A stretch of 64,000 nt of DNA, taken from the NCBI GenBank assembly GCA_965208385.1, contig CBDBOO010000109.1:86041-150040 (forward strand). Direction: 5' to 3'. Position 1 is the first letter of the stretch, and the number at the start of each line of letters is the position of its first letter. Below, one piece after another: positions 18,748 to 26,250 of the stretch. The DNA comes from Endozoicomonas sp965208385. Lineage in GTDB: Bacteria > Pseudomonadota > Gammaproteobacteria > Pseudomonadales > Endozoicomonadaceae. A program made the position numbers and the translations under genes. The notes under the pieces are model-generated. The model ran no database searches and was not told where the DNA came from. It worked only from the letters and a program-made list of their open reading frames with translations.

Positions 18748-19638
18748 TCAAAGGCTCATGTCAAACCTGTTGCGAGGCTGGTCGCCCTTGAGAAGGGCTG
18801 TAGCCATGGACTTGATTTCGGCCTGCACATAATCCCAGTACTCTGGATTGTTGAGCGTTCTCTGCTTTATGCTTTCAGGAACAAAGCGGCTCATTTCAGT
18901 ACTGAAATCGACGCGCACTTCATCGTCTTTTAATAGCTTGGTTACTTGGATGTAGAGTGCTTCCGTGAAGTCTTTTTTAGTTTTTTCTCTTGCCTTCAGT
19001 TTTTTGTCGACCAGTCCTGTTGAGACATTTATTCCTTTTTGTTTGATCCAGACAATATCCCAGATATCACGGGGTTTTATGCGTCTACTTCGATAGGCCA
19101 GAGCAATAAACTTGTCTGCTAGAGTCTCCTCAAGAGACTGAACCGGAACAAGGAGTCCCTCAGTCGGTGCTGCGATATTGTAGTGGTTGACCAAGGGTCT
19201 TTTTTGAGCGTCAAATGAAGGAATTGCGCAGACGTCTATGTGCATTTTTTGCCTTGGCAGGTCTGGACGGTTGGCTTCTTTCTCTATACTGATCTTCCAT
19301 GATGCTGTGTCGCCCTGCTTGTCTGTATTGGGCTTGTTAACCCACACCTTGGTCTCGTACTTGTTCTGGATGAACTTCTGAATTTCGATTTCCAGACCAT
19401 CAAAGTTGGATGGCTTGAAGTCATGGCCTCCATTGAAGTCCAGATCCTCTGATAACCGAGAGCTGTTATGGCACAACCTGAGAGACGTCCCACCTATAAA
19501 GGTGAGTGACTGCATGGCCCCTTGTTTAATCAGTACATGCATGATGTCGTGGTGAAGAATTTCTTTCTCTATCACTGGTGTGATTGAGGCGTATTCTGGA
19601 TTTGATTCCACAATTTTTTTTATCTGTTCCTTTAGCAT
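18748..19638 (-). CDS. abiEii: AbiEii nucleotidyltransferase toxin
   Basis: 296 residues of the AbiEii/AbiGii/DUF1814 family. FIGGTSLRLCHNSSRLSEDL then DFNGGHDF gives the nucleotidyltransferase G-S-L...S-x-D-L-D-F motif. HIDVCAIPSF supplies the further Asp, and LEETLADKFIALAYRSRRIK followed by PRDIWD is the family helical signature. AbiEii acts as a toxin in the type IV AbiE abortive-infection system, blocking growth when phage infect; related MenA-type enzymes modify tRNA 3' ends. It starts immediately after the abiEi stop, in one operon. Confidence 0.9.
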   Translation of the reverse strand: MLKEQIKKIVESNPEYASITPVIEKEILHHDIMHVLIKQGAMQSLTFIGGTSLRLCHNSSRLSEDLDFNGGHDFKPSNFDGLEIEIQKFIQNKYETKVWVNKPNTDKQGDTASWKISIEKEANRPDLPRQKMHIDVCAIPSFDAQKRPLVNHYNIAAPTEGLLVPVQSLEETLADKFIALAYRSRRIKPRDIWDIVWIKQKGINVSTGLVDKKLKAREKTKKDFTEALYIQVTKLLKDDEVRVDFSTEMSRFVPESIKQRTLNNPEYWDYVQAEIKSMATALLKGDQPRNRFDMSL

Positions 19639-20163
19639 TCAATCCTCCAACATATGGGTATTTCTTTTGCAATTTTTTAGGTCCGTTATGGCTTGCGCAG
19701 CTTGTGCTCTGTGCATGCCAACGGTTTCATCAAAGTACAGGTTTGGCGCAATATTCCTGATGGGTTTCTTTGAGTGAGTAAACTCAATAACGCCGTATGG
19801 CGTCAAGAAGGTGCCGCTCCGGCCTTTCGTCACAATGGTCAGCCTTCCCATGGGTATTTGGGAGATGTGCCCGGTGTGGCTCAGTTGACTCTCAAGGCTT
19901 ATGTAGCTGATGACATTGCAGCGAAGTTTTCTCGCGATCTTATAGATGGCAGTGGTTGGGTCTGGCGGCGTCAACGTGCTCTCAAACACGCCCATGGCAA
20001 CTCTGCGTATCAAGCCTTTTTTTGTGCAAACTGTGAGGAACTTTGTGAACGCGGGAGTGAGGCTCTCACCAACCATGTAGGCTAGCTCTGTCGCTGTGTT
20101 GATACCTCCTCCCGCCTTGACTGACTCTGATAGCGCAACGAGTAGTCTATCTTTCTTGGTCAT
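19639..20163 (-). CDS. abiEi: AbiEi antitoxin and transcriptional regulator
   Basis: 174 residues. An N-terminal winged-helix segment (INTATELAYMVGESLTPAFT, TVCTKKGLIRRVAMGVFE) is followed by the AbiEi C-terminal domain. SYISLESQLSHTGHISQIPM, then GRLTIVTKGRSGTF and GVIEFTHS, are typical. AbiEi represses the abiE promoter and neutralises AbiEii without stable binding (type IV). It is encoded first, with an inverted repeat just upstream. Confidence 0.88.
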   Translation of the reverse strand: MTKKDRLLVALSESVKAGGGINTATELAYMVGESLTPAFTKFLTVCTKKGLIRRVAMGVFESTLTPPDPTTAIYKIARKLRCNVISYISLESQLSHTGHISQIPMGRLTIVTKGRSGTFLTPYGVIEFTHSKKPIRNIAPNLYFDETVGMHRAQAAQAITDLKNCKRNTHMLED

Positions 20164-20167
20164 AATG

Positions 20168-20206
20168 ATCTACAAATTATTACCTATAATGTAATATATT
20201 GTAGAT
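20168..20206. promoter_or_regulatory. Candidate AbiEi operator
   Basis: ATCTACAA (20168-20175) and TTGTAGAT (20199-20206) form a perfect inverted repeat starting four bases upstream of the abiEi start codon. A smaller ATTAC...GTAAT palindrome lies inside. AbiEi proteins are known to bind inverted repeats in their own promoters, so this is a good operator candidate. Confidence 0.55.
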
Positions 20207-20209
20207 ATG

Positions 20210-20521
20210 TTATTTAATTGTGTCAAAAGCAACCTGTAGTCCACATTCTGTCAGACCAAACCCCATCTTAGTGCTGTCAGGGATACAGTAAAATATCAGC
20301 AATTCCCCACGTTTCATTAAACCCCTTGGTATCACTAGCGTACGAAGTCGTATATATTTTGTATGCTCGTGATAAATAGTCGAGTTTTTGGGAAAAATTA
20401 CATATCTCAACACGTAAGCAGCTGTAGCTGCGCCCTGCGTGTGATGCTTCTTATACGCTGTTACCGATGTCGTATAAGCATGGGGAATAGCTGGTAAAAT
20501 ATGGTTTTCAGGGAAAAACAA
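20210..20521 (-). CDS. Doubtful hypothetical protein, 103 residues
   Basis: An open frame upstream of abiE with no recognised motif (it begins MFFPENHILPAIPHAYTTSV). Composition is not clearly coding and no strong ribosome site is seen. It would be the first gene before abiEi if real. It is listed because the surrounding 430 bases otherwise hold only the abiE promoter. Confidence 0.22.
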   Translation of the reverse strand: MFFPENHILPAIPHAYTTSVTAYKKHHTQGAATAAYVLRYVIFPKNSTIYHEHTKYIRLRTLVIPRGLMKRGELLIFYCIPDSTKMGFGLTECGLQVAFDTIK

Positions 20522-20593
20522 AACCTCTGAAATTATCTCTGTGTTTCAGTCAGTTTCAAGCGATGTAGCTGCAAGACACTCACTTTTACGGCT

Positions 20594-20779
20594 ATGCCTC
20601 GTTTTGAATACCTGAGTGATGCCGCAAAATCCTGGGCTGAAGCGTATGAAGAGAGCGGGGATATTGATGAGTTGATCGAAAAGGCTCCGAAATTTCATTA
20701 CCACTTTGAGCTAGCTGCACCACCACCGGCTGGACTGAGTGTTTATGTGGGGTATTTGTATTCGCCTTATGAATCTTAA
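20594..20779 (+). CDS. Possible small hypothetical protein, 61 residues
   Basis: Starts MPRFEYLSDAAKSWAEAYEE and is acidic and helical at first, ending in PPPAGLSVYVGYLYSPYES. The composition looks more protein-like than its neighbours, but I recognise no family and see only a weak ribosome site. It stands between abiE and the GIY-YIG-like gene. Confidence 0.35.
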   Translation: MPRFEYLSDAAKSWAEAYEESGDIDELIEKAPKFHYHFELAAPPPAGLSVYVGYLYSPYES

Positions 20780-20813
20780 TTTCTGAAGGCCATAAAATAC
20801 TGGTGCCTGACAG

Positions 20814-21467
20814 TCAGGCGGGTACCAGTTTTGAAGTGCTCGCGGCAACGAGGTAATCCGCGCCTCTTTTCTTCGATAAAGCTACTTTGATTTTTACCCT
20901 GTCTCCGGCTTTGAACCTTTCGCGTTCGTCTCTGGCGCATTGCACCATTAGCCCTGCAGGGAAATATTCGTTAGCCAGTGATCTCACGTGTTTTCTACCA
21001 CAATCAATATAAATTTCACCTAAACACATTTTCCTGTCACCGTCATTTCTAGAGTTAGCAATGCGAAGTCTTCTGCGAACATTTATTTCCATTGTTTGTA
21101 TGGAGGATGCTAGCGGTTTAAAGGGATACTCACGATCCGGTGCTTCATATTTCATGTTCAGGTTACTGTAATAAACAATAGCTGCTGCCTTCTTGCTTGC
21201 AGCAGCGCTCTCTGTTGAGGCAATAGCAACGATGTAATGTTTGAATCTGGTACTGGCACGAATGACTGCTTTGAAAGTGGCATTGTGGCTTGGGTTTAAG
21301 CTGTTTTCTGCTGCAGACTGATGTTCAAACCAGCGTGTGACAGGATCGTAAGACATACCCACGTAAACATCATCATCACACTGGTGGGCGTAGATGAGAT
21401 ATTTTGCTCGATCTATGTCGTCGGGGGTAAGGCCGTTGGCGAGTGTGAAGCGGAGTTTGAGGGCCAT
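20814..21467 (-). CDS. GIY-YIG-like nuclease with a C-terminal beta-rich domain
   Basis: 217 residues from the ATG at 21467. A TTG at 21524 would add 19 residues, but the ATG has GAGG upstream. The N-terminal half has YLIYAHQCDDDVYVGMSYDP followed by VTRWFEHQ, which fits the GIY-YIG fold: the two Tyr-rich strands, the conserved Arg and a following His. The usual catalytic Glu is not obvious, perhaps within ASTESAAASKKAA. The last 70 residues (CLGEIYIDCGRKHVRSLANE, FKAGDRVKIKVALSKKRGAD) look like a small beta-barrel such as OB/TRAM. The role is unknown: nuclease, defence or mobile-element gene. The combination is unusual. Confidence 0.6.
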   Translation of the reverse strand: MALKLRFTLANGLTPDDIDRAKYLIYAHQCDDDVYVGMSYDPVTRWFEHQSAAENSLNPSHNATFKAVIRASTRFKHYIVAIASTESAAASKKAAAIVYYSNLNMKYEAPDREYPFKPLASSIQTMEINVRRRLRIANSRNDGDRKMCLGEIYIDCGRKHVRSLANEYFPAGLMVQCARDERERFKAGDRVKIKVALSKKRGADYLVAASTSKLVPA

Positions 21468-21823
21468 AAGGAGGATAACCTCAGGGTGATAATGGTTTAG
21501 ATAGGAATGCTTACGATAGATCAAACTAATTGTGGGTTAATAATGGATATTTCTGGATAGGAGGCAGACTTTCTTTTCTTGCCAGATAAATGCGTGTTTT
21601 ACAAAATTTCTTTTGCAAAGAAGTTCGTCGATTTTTTACTGTTTATTTATCCATTTCTAGCCGTTTTATCTGGGCTTTTAGTTTTTAAATCTCTTGCTGG
21701 TCACACCGCGATCTGGTCCAGCGATTGAGGCTTCCAATAGGCATTTCTAAAGTGCGGAGAACATCGGTCACTGACTGTTTGTTTCTACAACTAACTTTAC
21801 TGCTTTCCACTTGTGTTTTTGCT

Positions 21824-22446
21824 TCAGCCTTTCAGCAGCACCAATGGCATGCTTCTGCTGCAGCTCTTTCTGGCTTCATCTCGTTCCCTGTTTGCAGCAG
21901 CAATTTTTTTATCAGTGGCTTTTAGATTGGACTCCACTGCTCGGGCGTGCCGGTTTTGCGCTCTTATCAGGTCACCACGGCGGTCATGGCTGCAGCTCTT
22001 TCTGGCTTCATCTCGTTCCCTGTTTGCAGCAGCAATTTTTTTATCAGTGGCTTTTAGATTGGACTCCACTGCTCGGGCGTGCCGGTTTTGCGCTCTTATC
22101 AGGTCACCACGGCGGTCATTCAGATCGTTCTGTGAAGACTCTAATGCCTTTCTCTCTTGGTTCAGTTGTTGCTCAAACGGTGCTCTTGACTCGCGACGTA
22201 TCTCTTAATGAGAGGAGTAAAAAACAGGCCAATGATGAGCCCCATTAGGAACACTGGCCATGCATGCAATATCGCAAGCAGTCCGGTACCCATTATGCTC
22301 CAGGAATACTTACCCGTTTCAGGATTTAGAATGTTTTTGGCCAAACAAACGTCTCCGTTAATCAGGAAGATGCAATTGATGATGGCTAAGGCAATGGCAA
22401 AGCCAAAACCTATTTTTATTGTGCGTATATTACATCTGAATTTCAT
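21824..22446 (-). pseudogene. Membrane-anchored coiled-coil protein, frameshifted and internally duplicated
   Basis: The first frame (22446-22162) encodes two strong membrane segments (IGFGFAIALAIINCIFLI and AWPVFLMGLIIGLFFTPLI) and then goes off frame near 22175. One base over, the protein continues APFEQQLNQERKALESSQND, then DRRGDLIRAQNRHARAVESN and LKATDKKIAAANRERDEARK. This is a charged coiled coil repeated twice because of a 132-base tandem duplication. Its ATG overlaps the integrase stop (ATGA), so it belongs to the integrase operon. The original product would be about 180-200 residues. The function is unknown. Confidence 0.55.
21858..22119. repeat. 132-base tandem duplication
   Basis: The unit at 21858-21989 is repeated at 21990-22119 with no difference that I can see. 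132 bases is 44 codons, so the frame of the coiled-coil gene is kept and its DRRGDLIRAQNRHARAVESN segment appears twice. Identity between copies implies a recent event. Confidence 0.9.
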
Positions 22447-23357
22447 CTTAAATAGGTCACCGTTACGGAAGGTCGGAAGTGCCCCATTTCTTGACTGACA
22501 ATGGCTAATGCGGTGTCATGGGTCACCAGTTGTCGAAATTTCAAATCGTCCATGCGAGTCTGAGCATAAGTGTGTCGTGTACCGTGTGCGCCATGACTGA
22601 ATCCCAGAATTCGTTTGGCAGCCTTACTGAAAGAGCTGGACCAGGCTTTGCCTCCACCCATGTCATAGTATTGTTTGTATGTAATGCGCCGATCTTTAAC
22701 CTGCTTATATTCTCCATTGGGGTAGCGTCTTTGTTCTAATCGTTCAGCCAATAGGGCAGGGAGTGTCACATTACGCTTGAGTCCGCCTTTCCCTCCATCG
22801 ATGGTGTAGAGCTTTCCTTCCATGCCCTGAAACTTGTGATTCATGATCTCAGCAGTTTGTTTCCCTGGACGGGTATCAGCGCGCAATTCATTAGCCGGAC
22901 GCAGCAGTAATAATTCATGAGCTCTTAATCCGGCGGCTGCAGCAATTTCTGTGGCTAAGGCGTTGCGCTCTGTTTGATGATGGGCAATCTGTTTGATTTC
23001 ATCGGCGTTGTAGGCTCTTGAAGTCAGGATTTGTGGATGTTCGGATTGAATGGTGAGCAGTCGATCCTTCTCATCCAATTGATGCGTCAGGTGTCGCATC
23101 ATCAGTTGCAGGGCATTGTGTTCTTTGTCTAACTGACTTTGTCCGACTTCCTCACCCCGTAACTTCAGATATTGAGTAGCCTGCTCCGGGTTAATGTCCC
23201 GAAGTGATCCCAGCTGGTGATCTTTCATGAATTGGCAGGGAGGTATCAGGGCGTTCTGATAGGTATCACGGGTACCCAGACTCTTTATGTCACCGGCACG
23301 GTACAAGGCATTAGCAACGGACTTAGCCTGAGTTTCAGCTTTCGCGAATTTGCCCAT
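22443..23357 (-). CDS. Tyrosine recombinase/integrase
   Basis: 304 residues from the ATG at 23357, where the protein begins MGKFAKAETQAKSVANALYR. An N-terminal SAM-like core-binding domain lies at about 1-130. The catalytic domain has Arg in AAAAGLRAHELLLL, Lys in GGKGGLKRNVTLP, His-x-x-Arg in HGTRHTYAQ, His in EMGHFRPS and the nucleophile Tyr in VTVTYLR at the extreme C-terminus. This fits the Integrase_1-type tyrosine recombinases. All five catalytic residues are present, so it may be active. The upstream HTH gene overlaps its start by 23 bases and the downstream membrane gene overlaps its stop by four, so the three are one unit. Confidence 0.85.
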   Translation of the reverse strand: MGKFAKAETQAKSVANALYRAGDIKSLGTRDTYQNALIPPCQFMKDHQLGSLRDINPEQATQYLKLRGEEVGQSQLDKEHNALQLMMRHLTHQLDEKDRLLTIQSEHPQILTSRAYNADEIKQIAHHQTERNALATEIAAAAGLRAHELLLLRPANELRADTRPGKQTAEIMNHKFQGMEGKLYTIDGGKGGLKRNVTLPALLAERLEQRRYPNGEYKQVKDRRITYKQYYDMGGGKAWSSSFSKAAKRILGFSHGAHGTRHTYAQTRMDDLKFRQLVTHDTALAIVSQEMGHFRPSVTVTYLR

Positions 23358-23598
23358 GCTTTTCGATCCAGCGTTTGACGGTAGAGTGGTAGACTTTGAT
23401 CCGGTGATTCTGCCGGAGCCAGCGTTGCAGTTCGGCGACCGTGGCTCCACCTTGGTGCAGGCTGATGAGTTCAGCAGCCCAACGATCCAGACGAGACCGG
23501 TGATTGTAACGCCAGCGGGTGGCACGTTTGAGAATGCCTTGCTGTTTGATCTCGGCACTTTGTTGTTGGAGCGCTTTCAGCTCTTCCGTTACATCCAT
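23335..23598 (-). CDS. Small helix-turn-helix protein coupled to the integrase
   Basis: 87 residues starting MDVTEELKALQQQSAEIKQQ. A basic middle (LKRATRWRYNHRSRLDRWAA) is followed by a clear HTH: ELISLHQGGATVAELQRWLR, then VYHSTVKRWIEKHG. The open frame continues upstream into the IS630 end, but the ATG at 23598 is the natural start. The stop lies 23 bases inside the integrase gene. It probably binds DNA as regulator or recombination directionality factor for the integrase (inference). The IS630 copy sits about 135 bases upstream and may have displaced its promoter. Confidence 0.65.
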   Translation of the reverse strand: MDVTEELKALQQQSAEIKQQGILKRATRWRYNHRSRLDRWAAELISLHQGGATVAELQRWLRQNHRIKVYHSTVKRWIEKHGQIRES

Positions 23599-23750
23599 AA
23601 CAAAAAATACCTTGCTCTGGAGAGTGACAACCGTGAGTGCAAGGTGCCTCTGCGGTCTAAATCCAGCGTCTTTGCTGGCGGCTTTCCCTTGGCCTGTTAG
23701 CCCTTCTTGTGGTTCCTGTCGGTCGGACTTATACCATTTCCGTTTTCTAA

Positions 23751-25046
23751 CTACGATAATACAGCCCATTCACGGGAGCATAGGCTGGTTACCCGACCAG
23801 CCTCAGAAACAAGCTTGTTCCAACCACAACAACATGCATTTACAATGTCATCATAATTTTTAAAAGATCGGTTGGATAAATCATGCTCCCGAAGCCACTC
23901 CCAAATTTCTTCTGCACTATTTAGTTCCGGTGCATAAGGCGGTAAAGGAATCAATGTCAGGTTATCAAAAGTAGGCAAGTCTTTAGAATGATGATATCCC
24001 GCATTATCAATTATTACGGCAGCATGCCGTCCTTTATTGGTTAGCTTTGAGATTTCAGACAAATGTAGCGTCATCATTTCTGTATTGATCGTTGGGAGCA
24101 CTAAAGCAGTTCCAATATCCCTTTCGGGGCAGACAGCAGCAAATACATAAGCATATGTAAGGCTATGTTCCCGTCAATAGTTGGGAGCACTCAAGTCCTA
24201 TAAAAACTTTATTTTCCTGCTCCACATATGGCTATTCATGAGATAGGAAGGTATCCCAGAACAAATCGCTGTTCTTTGGGCAATAAACAAATGCAATATA
24301 CAAGATTTAGTCATATCTCTACTTTATAAGGCACGTCTGTAGCCCTGTAAACATAGGGAGTAAGCAATACAACTATTGGCGGGAACATAGCCCATATGTA
24401 AATTGTCTCTGCCGAATTATTCCGGGTCTGCTTCCTTTAATAGCCCAAATCCTACTGACCGTGTTTTGTTGACCAAAACGACCTTCATCTTGAAACCAAA
24501 CGTCAACATCTTTTAGGTTTACTTTATCTGGAAGCCTTTGCTGCACCTCTGTTTTGAAGTTTTTTTAAATGCTTCTTGCACTTCTAAATCCTGCTTTGGA
24601 TGGTGTGTGCGACCAGATATCCACGAAAGACCGACTTTATGGAGTAACTTGTAAACAGTAGAATTAACGCACTCAGTTCCGAAATCTTTTTTTAATACGT
24701 CTTTAACATCGCGACCAACGATTCTTCCACCTTCACGTTTCTCTTGAAGATCAAGAACTGTATTTTTAAAATCCTTTTCCTGTTCATTATTGAGTGTATT
24801 TTTTCTACCTCGTCCACCTTGATCTTTGAGGGCTTCAGCACCTCCTTGTTTATAGCGCTGCAACCAATCAAACACAGATCGAGGGTTAACCTTTAAAAGG
24901 TTTGCCACCTCTTTTTCTGATAAACCTTTTTGAATGAATGCCAGACCAAGCAATCTAATGCATTCTTTGTTATCTGATGCATGACGAGCTTTATCTTGAA
25001 AATCTTCGTCATGAAAGCCATTTGGAAGTTTAGGAGTACGAGACAT
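23751..25046 (-). pseudogene. IS630-family transposase, split by frameshift and MITE insertion
   Basis: The N-terminal frame (25046-24519) encodes the two-HTH domain (LGLAFIQKGLSEKEVANLLK, VNPRSVFDWLQRYKQGG). At T7 (24560-24566, A7 in the coding strand) a -1 shift continues as NFKTEVQQRLPDKVNLKDVD, then VWFQDEGRFGQQ, the first Asp of the DDE triad. The catalytic half follows with IIDNAGYHHSKDLP and APELNSAEEIWEW (second Asp and Glu) and ends at 23751. The A7 run is a typical programmed -1 slippery site for IS transposases. The MITE at 24161 interrupts the DDE domain, so this copy is dead. Confidence 0.85.
24161..24392. mobile_element. 232-base MITE inside the IS630 copy
   Basis: Terminal inverted repeats of 23 bases (left 24161-24183 starting GGCTATGTTCCCG; right 24370-24392 ending CGGGAACATAGCC) match at 22 positions. 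A 9-base direct duplication, CATATGTAA, flanks it (24152-24160 and 24393-24401). The second IS630 copy has a single CATATGTAA at 63908-63916 and no insert, proving the insertion. It encodes nothing. A 9-base duplication and GGCT ends suggest mobilisation by an IS5/IS903-like transposase; the family is inference. Confidence 0.92.
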
Positions 25047-25141
25047 TTGGTAAAAACACACAAGAAAACCTACTTACAGGATAGTTCTGGACAGGCTGAT
25101 TGTGTGTGTTTTTTTTCCGTATTTAAAAAATGAAATTGGTA

Positions 25142-25807
25142 TTATTTAACCGTTTCCCCAATCCTTTACCTTGGATCTTTTCCGTTCTTTCGAGTTTACG
25201 TCTTCACTCCGAAGAGACCTTGGAGCACACATAATTTCATGGCGATCTTAAGTCTTACGAAAGTGGTCGTTTTTCACGAAGGTTCGGAACACTCCCAATG
25301 CGCTTTTGGGCGTTAACTCCATAGATGCGTATGACATCCTGTTGGCTGTTCAGCTCAGGTGCTCAGCACAGTCCTTTAGCTTCAAGCTCTTTTTTGGATA
25401 CTGCTTGATGATCCCCGTATGTTCAGTTGTCCGGTTCAACTCTCTATCCCTATCCGTTTGGCGTAAGAACGCTCTGGAAATTCTTCCGTCCAGTCGGCCG
25501 TTTACCCTCCGGCGAGCTCTCGATTCAGTTCCGGCGAACTCCCTTGAATATTTATCCATCCGGGACAGATGCCCTTGCGTTACCCTCCGCAGTGGAGCCC
25601 TCGCATTCAGCGGATTGGTGTCTTTAACCTTGACCCAAAAGGAGATGCATTTAACCTCTGCCCAGGAGGGAGTGCAGACTACTAATGACCGTCTGCCAGG
25701 GTACTTAACTCGTCTCACGACAGTGATGAATAAAAGATAGTTCAGAATGAAGAATGCGACAACGTAATGCTATCGATGTGCGTGAACTTGCAGCCATGCG
25801 CTGATGT
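25142..25807. other. Unassigned GC-richer segment with hairpins
   Basis: Starting right after the IS630 element, this stretch is more GC-rich than the DNA on either side. Long frames are open on both strands (25306-25740 plus, 25350-25718 minus), but neither translation resembles a known family. Two adjacent perfect hairpins with the same CGGC tetraloop (CTC-CGGC-GAG at 25507-25516, AGTTC-CGGC-GAACT at 25527-25540) hint at structured RNA. It may be a relic of the integrase element upstream region. I cannot call a gene. Confidence 0.3.
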
Positions 25808-25850
25808 AGCTCGCTCTGTACGTCATTCGAAGAGTGCGTCAGAGCGAGCT
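25808..25850. terminator. Strong hairpin
   Basis: AGCTCGCTCTG (25808-25818) pairs perfectly with CAGAGCGAGCT (25840-25850) around a 21-base loop. TTTTA follows four bases later. It could end a transcript from the unassigned segment. The following 300 bases up to 26189 are AT-rich with nothing recognisable. Confidence 0.5.
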
Positions 25851-26189
25851 GGAATTTTACGATGAAATGACTGATTTCTGAGAATTTAAAAAGGGCTTAC
25901 CAAATTTCATGTAAAGCTTAGATCTGTCGGATGGAGATATATGAGGCAGTCGATCAAATGGTTTTGTGATGGGGCAAATATTTGTATGGAGTAAATAGAA
26001 ACTATTGCTCCAGTATGACAAAACAGAATTGGCTAATGCTCAGAAATGTTTTTATTCCTCAAATGTCGAGTTTTGATCAGATGATAGGTGTTTATGATCT
26101 ATAAAAAAATCCACAACAGAGTCGATGAAATTAGCAGAATAAAAGGAAGTAATACGCAAAGTAATTGTTAGCTATATTTAGAACTAATT

Positions 26190-26224
26190 GGGCTCTACTG
26201 GTACAAGCAATAGAGCCCTTTTTA
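26190..26224 (+). terminator. Rho-independent terminator ahead of a hypothetical gene
   Basis: GGGCTCTA (26190-26197) pairs with TAGAGCCC (26211-26218), followed by a six-T run. It ends only 27 bases before the ATG at 26251, so it could act as an attenuator of that gene as well as ending upstream transcription. Confidence 0.75.
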
Positions 26225-26250
26225 TATCCAGCAATTAGTGAGTTGTCGCT

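Larger units (their letters stand above)
23734..25139 (-). mobile_element. IS630-family insertion sequence, copy 1, carrying a MITE
   Basis: Flanked by TA dinucleotides at 23732-23733 and 25140-25141, the IS630/Tc1 target. The left end (CCATTTCCGTTTTCTAACTA...) and the right end (...TTTAAAAAATGAAATTGG) form imperfect terminal inverted repeats, 19 of 24 positions matching when the TA is included. Removing the inserted MITE and its 9-base duplication (241 bases) leaves 1165 bases, normal for the family. The element is repeated in the same orientation from 63490 to the window end. Confidence 0.9.

Noticed and set aside
24088..24199. GTTGGGAGCACT present both in the IS630 sequence and just inside the MITE
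   Set aside because: Only 12 bases match and the context differs; not needed to explain the insertion, which is defined by its ends and target duplication.
25306..25740. A 144-codon plus-strand gene
   Set aside because: No family resemblance; the minus strand is equally open and the stretch looks like structured or relic DNA.
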